Assembly: GCF_026162425.1 (NCBI RefSeq)
Contig: NZ_JAOBQJ010000001.1
Span: 496,001 to 560,000 of the forward strand
Origin: Flexivirga meconopsidis
Lineage (GTDB): Bacteria; Actinomycetota; Actinomycetes; Actinomycetales; Dermatophilaceae
DNA: 64,000 nt
Direction of reading: 5' to 3'
Notes under the pieces: generated by a model
Databases searched by the model: none
The model's input: the letters and a program-made list of their open reading frames with translations, nothing else
Told to the model about the DNA's origin: nothing
Shown: positions 59,944 to 64,000 of the stretch, one piece after another
Numbering within the stretch: position 1 is the stretch's first letter
Layout of the letters: each line of letters starts with the position of its first letter
Program-made: the position numbers and the translations under genes

Positions 59944-61325
59944 CAGACGAGCGCTGGCTCCGGCTGAGTCGCCAACTCCTGCAGGACGGTGGTGAATGCC
60001 TGCAGGTAGCGCTCCACCCCGGCCGTCGCGGTGGCGTTGTTGGGGTGCCGCACGGAGACGTTGATGCCGCCGCGTGCGCGCACCACCCAGAAGTAGAACT
60101 CGTCGTCGGAGTACCGGATGCTGCGCAGCGCGCGGGCGCGGACCGCATCGAACTGCGCCGCGCCAGGCAGGTGCCGCAGGTCGACGTAGGAGACCACGAA
60201 GCGGGGCGAGGAGTCGATGCCGAGCAGGTCGGCGATCGTGGCGAACGGGATCTGGGCATCACTGCGGATGTGCGCGGACGCCTCGTCCGCGCGTCGCAGC
60301 TTCTCCGGCAGCCCGGAAGCACCGGCGAGTTGCAGGGTGAACGGGCTGATGCCGACGAACCAACCCATGGATGCGGTGTATTCGGGGGTCCGGGTGTGCA
60401 TCGGCATGACGAACTTGAACGGGTCGGCGGTGCCGGTTGCGGTCGACATCGCCTCCGCGAGCGCAACCAGAACCGCCGGCTGCATCCCGAACCCGAGCGA
60501 CCGGGCGTGCTGGTGGATCTGGTCGCTGACCTCGGGACCGACCAGCCAGCGGGAGATGCTGCGCTGCGGCAAGGTCAGGTCGGCGGGTTCCTCATTGGGA
60601 AACGGTGCGACCGGGAAACGCGGCTCATCGGGCTCCAGGAAGTCCAGCCAGCGACGGGTGGTTTCGTGTCCGTGGTCGGCGACTGCGGCGTGGGCGCGTT
60701 CGGCAACGCTGAAATCGACGTAGCTGGCGGCGGGTTCGGTGACGAGCGGCTCCCCGGCTAGCGCGGCCGTGTAGAGCTGGTCGAGCTCCGACACTGCGAT
60801 CACCTGCGAGTAGGCGTCCATCACCGAGTGGTCGGCCGCGAAGGCGAGCAGGAAGCGCGGACCGTCCTCCTGGTTGGTGGGCACCACCGTCGCGGCGACC
60901 AGGTGCGGCCAGCTGTCCGGTCGGACGGTGCGGTCGAAGTAGCGGGAGACCACGTCGTAGACGCGCTCGACGGTGTCGTAGCTGCCGGCGTCCCGAGCGG
61001 CGAGGTGGAGATTCTCGGGCCGGTAGGTCGCGCGGTGCAGGCCGGAGTCGTCCCGCGTCACGAGGGTGCGGAACGACTCATGCTTGGCGTGCCAGGCAAG
61101 CAACGTGCGGCGTACGGCCTCCGCGTCGAACTCGTGCTGGATCTCGAAGACGGTGCCGATCCACGACGGTTCGTCCGGGTCGGGTGCGCGGGTGACGTGC
61201 TTTTCGTGCTGGGGTGAGAGTGGGCGTCCGTCGACGGCGTCGGCGCACGGTGTCGATGACCTGGCTCGCCAGAAAGTGACCGCGCCGGCGTAGACCTCGT
61301 AGTCGGCGAGCTCGGTGTATTCCAC
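59943..61325 (-). CDS. Condensation-domain (PapA-like) acyltransferase, paralog 3
   Basis: 460 residues from GTG 61325, with AAGGAG upstream. Catalytic loop FAADHSVMDAYSQVIAVSEL near 175 (DHxxxDA); SMGWFVGISPFTLQL and paralog motif VSYVDLRHLPGAAQFD near 395. Same fold as the two neighbours, distinguished by a longer N-terminus with HEKHVTRAPDPDEPSWIGTV. First gene of the pair 59943/58591. Ninety-nine bases separate it from the glycosyltransferase gene on the same strand. Three such enzymes would suit several acylations of one glycolipid. Confidence 0.82.
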   Translation of the reverse strand: MEYTELADYEVYAGAVTFWRARSSTPCADAVDGRPLSPQHEKHVTRAPDPDEPSWIGTVFEIQHEFDAEAVRRTLLAWHAKHESFRTLVTRDDSGLHRATYRPENLHLAARDAGSYDTVERVYDVVSRYFDRTVRPDSWPHLVAATVVPTNQEDGPRFLLAFAADHSVMDAYSQVIAVSELDQLYTAALAGEPLVTEPAASYVDFSVAERAHAAVADHGHETTRRWLDFLEPDEPRFPVAPFPNEEPADLTLPQRSISRWLVGPEVSDQIHQHARSLGFGMQPAVLVALAEAMSTATGTADPFKFVMPMHTRTPEYTASMGWFVGISPFTLQLAGASGLPEKLRRADEASAHIRSDAQIPFATIADLLGIDSSPRFVVSYVDLRHLPGAAQFDAVRARALRSIRYSDDEFYFWVVRARGGINVSVRHPNNATATAGVERYLQAFTTVLQELATQPEPALV

Positions 61326-61424
61326 GGCGCAGCTCCTTCCTCGTGTGCGGGGTGGGGGAGTGGGCGCGCAGCGGCACTGCTACGGCAGAGTAAGGGACCC
61401 GCCCCCGTTCTACACCTGGGATGG

Positions 61425-62687
61425 TCAAGAGTGGGTAAATCCTTGCAATTCCACCAGATCCGCGGCTCGTTGTACAGCCGTCAAGGGGGCGATCATGCGG
61501 TTCGCCAGCTCGGTCGCGCGACCCCGAACCGGGTCGCTGACCAGCACAGACAGCGATGCCGCGCACCCGTCGGCGGTGAGGTCGAGGAACCGTGTGAGAT
61601 CGCCCACTCCGAGGGCTGCGAGCCGTCGACCCCACAGCGGCTGGTCGGCGTTGAACCAGGCGACCAGAGCCGGTATGCCGGCACGCAGCGCTGCCGCGGT
61701 GGTGCCGGCGCCACCGTGGTGCACGGCCGCGACACAGCGCGGCAGCACCCGGTGATGATCGACGCTCGGCACGATGCGCACGTCGTCGTCGGCGGCGACG
61801 TCGAAGCTGGACCAGCCCGCGGTCACGAGGGCGCGGCACGAAAGGCGGTGCGACACCTCACGCACCAGCGCGACCGTCGCCTGTGGGTCGCGCACCGGCA
61901 TACTTCCGAATCCCCAGTAAACAGTGGGTTTTTCACATAGCCACGCATCGAGTTCGGTGTCGGTTCCCGGGTCGAGAGCTGCCCGGGCCTGCGGCGGGAG
62001 GTCGAGGAACCCGACCAGGGGACGCAGATCGCCCCACTCGGCCGCGAGCTCGGGGAACAGCAGCGGATCGATCGCCTGCATCTCGAGCGACCCGCTGCTC
62101 GCCATACGGTCGGCCACGGACACCCGCGAGGGCGCAAGACCCAACTGGGCACGCATGGCGTCCTCGCCTCGTCGCGTCATCAGGCGCCACGATCGGTCGG
62201 CGAGCCACCACGTCGCCCGATGCGCAAGGTCCGCCGCGACCGGCGGGTCCGGCAGCAGACGCACGGACTCCGAACGACGGATGGGGTAGTAGTGCACGGC
62301 GGCTTGCGCGATGCCGTGCTTCTCGGCGAGGGCCCGGGCCACCTCCTGGCCGAGGAAGCAACTGACGACGACGTCGGACCCCGCTGCCTGCTCGTCGAGG
62401 TCACGGGCCAGCTGCGACCAGCCGATGGTGCCCAGTTCGGACAGCCCGCGCCAGCGCACCCGCGGGTCGGCCGACTTGATCCGGCGTTGCACCAGGTCGG
62501 ACTCCAGCAGCGCCGCCGAATCAGGACCGGTCGTGATCGCCTCGATCCCTGCCCGCTGCGCGAGATCGCGCAGATTGGGCGGCACGCCAAGTTGCACGTC
62601 GTGGCCGCGCCCGCGTAGCTCGAGAGCGAGCGCTATGCCAGGCTGCACATCGCCGCGACTGCCGAGGAACGGCATGAGGATCCGCAT
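61425..62687 (-). CDS. UGT-type (GT1) glycosyltransferase
   Basis: 420 residues from ATG 62687. GT-B fold of the macrolide/sterol glucosyltransferase kind: MRILMPFLGSRGDVQPGIAL at the start, acceptor domain to about 200, the donor-domain sequence TVYWGFGSMPVRDPQATVAL near 260, and CVAAVHHGGAGTTAAALRAG, the HGGxGT motif that binds the nucleotide sugar, then NADQPLWGRRLAALGVG. Transfers a sugar from an NDP donor to a lipid or polyketide acceptor. In mycobacterial glycopeptidolipid loci the same kind of enzyme lies next to PapA and MmpL/Drr genes, as here. Confidence 0.88.
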   Translation of the reverse strand: MRILMPFLGSRGDVQPGIALALELRGRGHDVQLGVPPNLRDLAQRAGIEAITTGPDSAALLESDLVQRRIKSADPRVRWRGLSELGTIGWSQLARDLDEQAAGSDVVVSCFLGQEVARALAEKHGIAQAAVHYYPIRRSESVRLLPDPPVAADLAHRATWWLADRSWRLMTRRGEDAMRAQLGLAPSRVSVADRMASSGSLEMQAIDPLLFPELAAEWGDLRPLVGFLDLPPQARAALDPGTDTELDAWLCEKPTVYWGFGSMPVRDPQATVALVREVSHRLSCRALVTAGWSSFDVAADDDVRIVPSVDHHRVLPRCVAAVHHGGAGTTAAALRAGIPALVAWFNADQPLWGRRLAALGVGDLTRFLDLTADGCAASLSVLVSDPVRGRATELANRMIAPLTAVQRAADLVELQGFTHS

Positions 62688-62809
62688 GGCAGGTAAGGCA
62701 ATCACGGATCGGGCCGGGCGTGCTGCGCGAAGGGTTGCGCCGTAACGTGATCCGTATCGCACAACTGGTCAATCGACGGGGTTACCGCGGCGTAGTCTGA
62801 TACGGCACC

Positions 62810-63787
62810 ATGGCCGGCATGGTTTCCAGTCCCGCCGCCCCACCGGAGCTCGCGGTTGACGTGCGAGATCTGACGGTGCGGTTCGACGATTTCGTCGCGG
62901 TCGACGGCGTCAGTTTCAGTGTCCCGACCGGCAGCGTGCTCGGCCTGCTGGGTCCCAATGGCGCGGGCAAGACGACGACGGTCCGGGTGCTTGCGACCCT
63001 GCTGCCTGCGTCCGGTGGCAGCGCGAGCATCTTCGGACACGACGTGCAGCACGACGCGCACCGGGTGCGTTCGCTCGTCGGGCTGACCGGGCAGTATGCA
63101 TCGGTCGACGAGGAGTTGACCGCGCGCGAAAATCTGATGGTCTTCGCGCGCCTGTTGCGCTTCTCGCGGGCCGGCGCCCGTCGCAGGACCGCCGAACTGC
63201 TCGAGGAGTTCTCGCTCACCGACGCGGCGAACCGCTCGCTCAAGCACTTCTCCGGCGGCATGCGTCGTCGGCTGGACCTCGCGACCAGCCTCCTCGCCGA
63301 GCCGCCGCTGATCTTCCTCGACGAGCCGACCACCGGGCTCGACCCGCGCACCCGGCAACAGATGTGGGAGACGATCCGACGGCTCGTGCGGGGTGGGTCC
63401 ACCGTCGTACTCACCACCCAATACCTCGAAGAGGCCGACCAGCTCGCCGACAACATCGTCGTGATCGATCACGGCAAGGTGGTCGCCGAGGGCAGCGCGG
63501 ACGATCTGAAGGCGTCGGTCGGCTCGGGTCGTCTCCGGCTGTCGCTGGTCGACGACGGTGATCTCCCGACCGCCAGCCTGGTGATGGAGCAGATCGCCGG
63601 CCACTCGGTCGAGACCGAAGCCGACCGCACACTGGTCGTGCCGGTCGCCGGTGCTTCACTGGTCACGGATGTGTTGATTGCCTTGCGTGACAAGGGGATC
63701 GAGGTTTCCGAGGTCGGGGTGCACAAGCCGACCCTCGACGAGGTGTTCTTCCAGATCACCGGTAACCCGCGTAAGGAGGGCGCATGA
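62810..63787 (+). CDS. Daunorubicin-resistance (DrrA)-type ABC transporter ATPase
   Basis: 325 residues from ATG 62810 (ATG 62819 possible). Walker A LLGPNGAGKTTTVRVLATLL, signature HFSGGMRRRLDLATSLLAEP, Walker B LIFLDEPTTGLDPRTRQQM, H-loop TTQYLEEADQLADNIVVIDH, and the C-terminal extension (AGASLVTDVLIALRDKGIEV, then PTLDEVFFQIT) typical of DrrA. Exports a hydrophobic product with the ABC-2 permease that follows; the start of that gene overlaps its stop (ATGA at 63784). Divergent from the glycosyltransferase; an inverted pair CCGTATC/GATACGG at 62752 and 62799 lies between. Confidence 0.93.
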   Translation: MAGMVSSPAAPPELAVDVRDLTVRFDDFVAVDGVSFSVPTGSVLGLLGPNGAGKTTTVRVLATLLPASGGSASIFGHDVQHDAHRVRSLVGLTGQYASVDEELTARENLMVFARLLRFSRAGARRRTAELLEEFSLTDAANRSLKHFSGGMRRRLDLATSLLAEPPLIFLDEPTTGLDPRTRQQMWETIRRLVRGGSTVVLTTQYLEEADQLADNIVVIDHGKVVAEGSADDLKASVGSGRLRLSLVDDGDLPTASLVMEQIAGHSVETEADRTLVVPVAGASLVTDVLIALRDKGIEVSEVGVHKPTLDEVFFQITGNPRKEGA

Positions 63788-64000
63788 CCGCGGCGACTGC
63801 CCAGTCACGGGCACAACGTCGACAGCGGGACAACCTGACCCGTCGGCCCAGTGTCGCGAGCACCGCGGCGACGTCGTTGACGTTGGCTGCGCGCGGCCTG
63901 CTGAAGATCCGGCACAACCCGTTCCGGTTGTTCGATGTCGTCGCTTTGCCAATCGTCTCGACCGCGATGTTCGCGGGGATCTTCGGCGGTGCGATTGCCG
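63784..64000 (+). CDS. ABC-2 type (DrrB) permease, 3' end outside window
   Basis: Open from ATG 63784 to the right edge: 72 residues beginning MTAATAQSRAQRRQRDNLTR, with a short basic/Thr-rich head, LAARGLLKIRHNPFRLFDVV and then the first hydrophobic helix LPIVSTAMFAGIFGGAIA. This is the N-terminus expected of DrrB-like ABC-2 permeases. Its start overlaps the ATPase stop by four bases. Together with that ATPase it would form the exporter of the lipid locus. Confidence 0.85.
   Translation, partial: MTAATAQSRAQRRQRDNLTRRPSVASTAATSLTLAARGLLKIRHNPFRLFDVVALPIVSTAMFAGIFGGAIA

Overview
The window is chromosomal DNA from a high-GC Gram-positive actinobacterium. Evidence: dense GC-rich coding on both strands, many GTG starts and ATGA/GTGA stop-start overlaps, a bkd-type 2-oxoacid dehydrogenase with an Lrp-family regulator, LytR_C and DUF4333/DUF2993 proteins, and the actinobacterial block tRNA-Ser / SRP RNA / dnaX / recR / DUF5063 / ask / asd. 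The style fits the micrococcal side of the phylum (Dermacoccaceae or Intrasporangiaceae-like), but that placement is inference. I see no phage, insertion sequence, integrase or CRISPR array. No gene-free stretch exceeds about 215 bases.

Layout. 1-5421: histidine utilisation (hutU cut by the left edge, an M20 amidohydrolase, hutF, hutI). 5418-10826: CorA, a lipoprotein, then the E2/E1-beta/E1-alpha branched-chain 2-oxoacid dehydrogenase operon facing its regulator across a palindromic operator. 10851-14261: ankyrin and DUF4235 proteins, a PAP2-type enzyme, a thioesterase, and PTS EIIB/EIIA without an EIIC. 14302-16597: CopA under a CsoR-like operator. 16613-23119: a kinase-TerD fusion, MFS and MMPL exporters, an RlmM-like methyltransferase. 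23130-28108: a short YidC paralog, DinB protein and three glycosyltransferases. 28113-31361: cupin/alcohol dehydrogenase opposite a TetR regulator, and a secreted GH18 protein. 31508-36433: two tRNA-Ser genes, SRP RNA, LytR_C proteins and a HerA-like ATPase. 38172-48687: dnaX, acyltransferase, methyltransferase, a stand-alone GyrB-like ATPase, recR, DUF5063, aspartokinase, aspartate-semialdehyde dehydrogenase and a paralog lacking the catalytic cysteine. 48736-51147: amino-acid ABC importer. 51167-56266: acyl-CoA and 2-hydroxy-acid oxidation. 56376-64000: a lipid-modification locus with a DUF2993 protein, three condensation-domain (PapA-like) acyltransferases, a UGT-type glycosyltransferase and a DrrAB-type exporter running off the right edge.

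The most unusual signal is a set of small repeats that have entered coding or translation-coupling positions without breaking them. A roughly 60-bp palindromic unit sits exactly at stop/start overlaps (hutF-hutI; twice in tandem between ABC permease and ATPase; a degenerate copy before plsC). Each copy is itself a 20-29 codon mini-ORF that begins in the upstream gene's stop and ends in the downstream gene's start, and its stem shows a compensatory base change. A second repeat family is multiplied in frame within dnaX, and a third adds about nine codons to an acyl-CoA dehydrogenase. Together with the PapA/GT/ABC lipid locus these are the best candidates for undescribed biology here.
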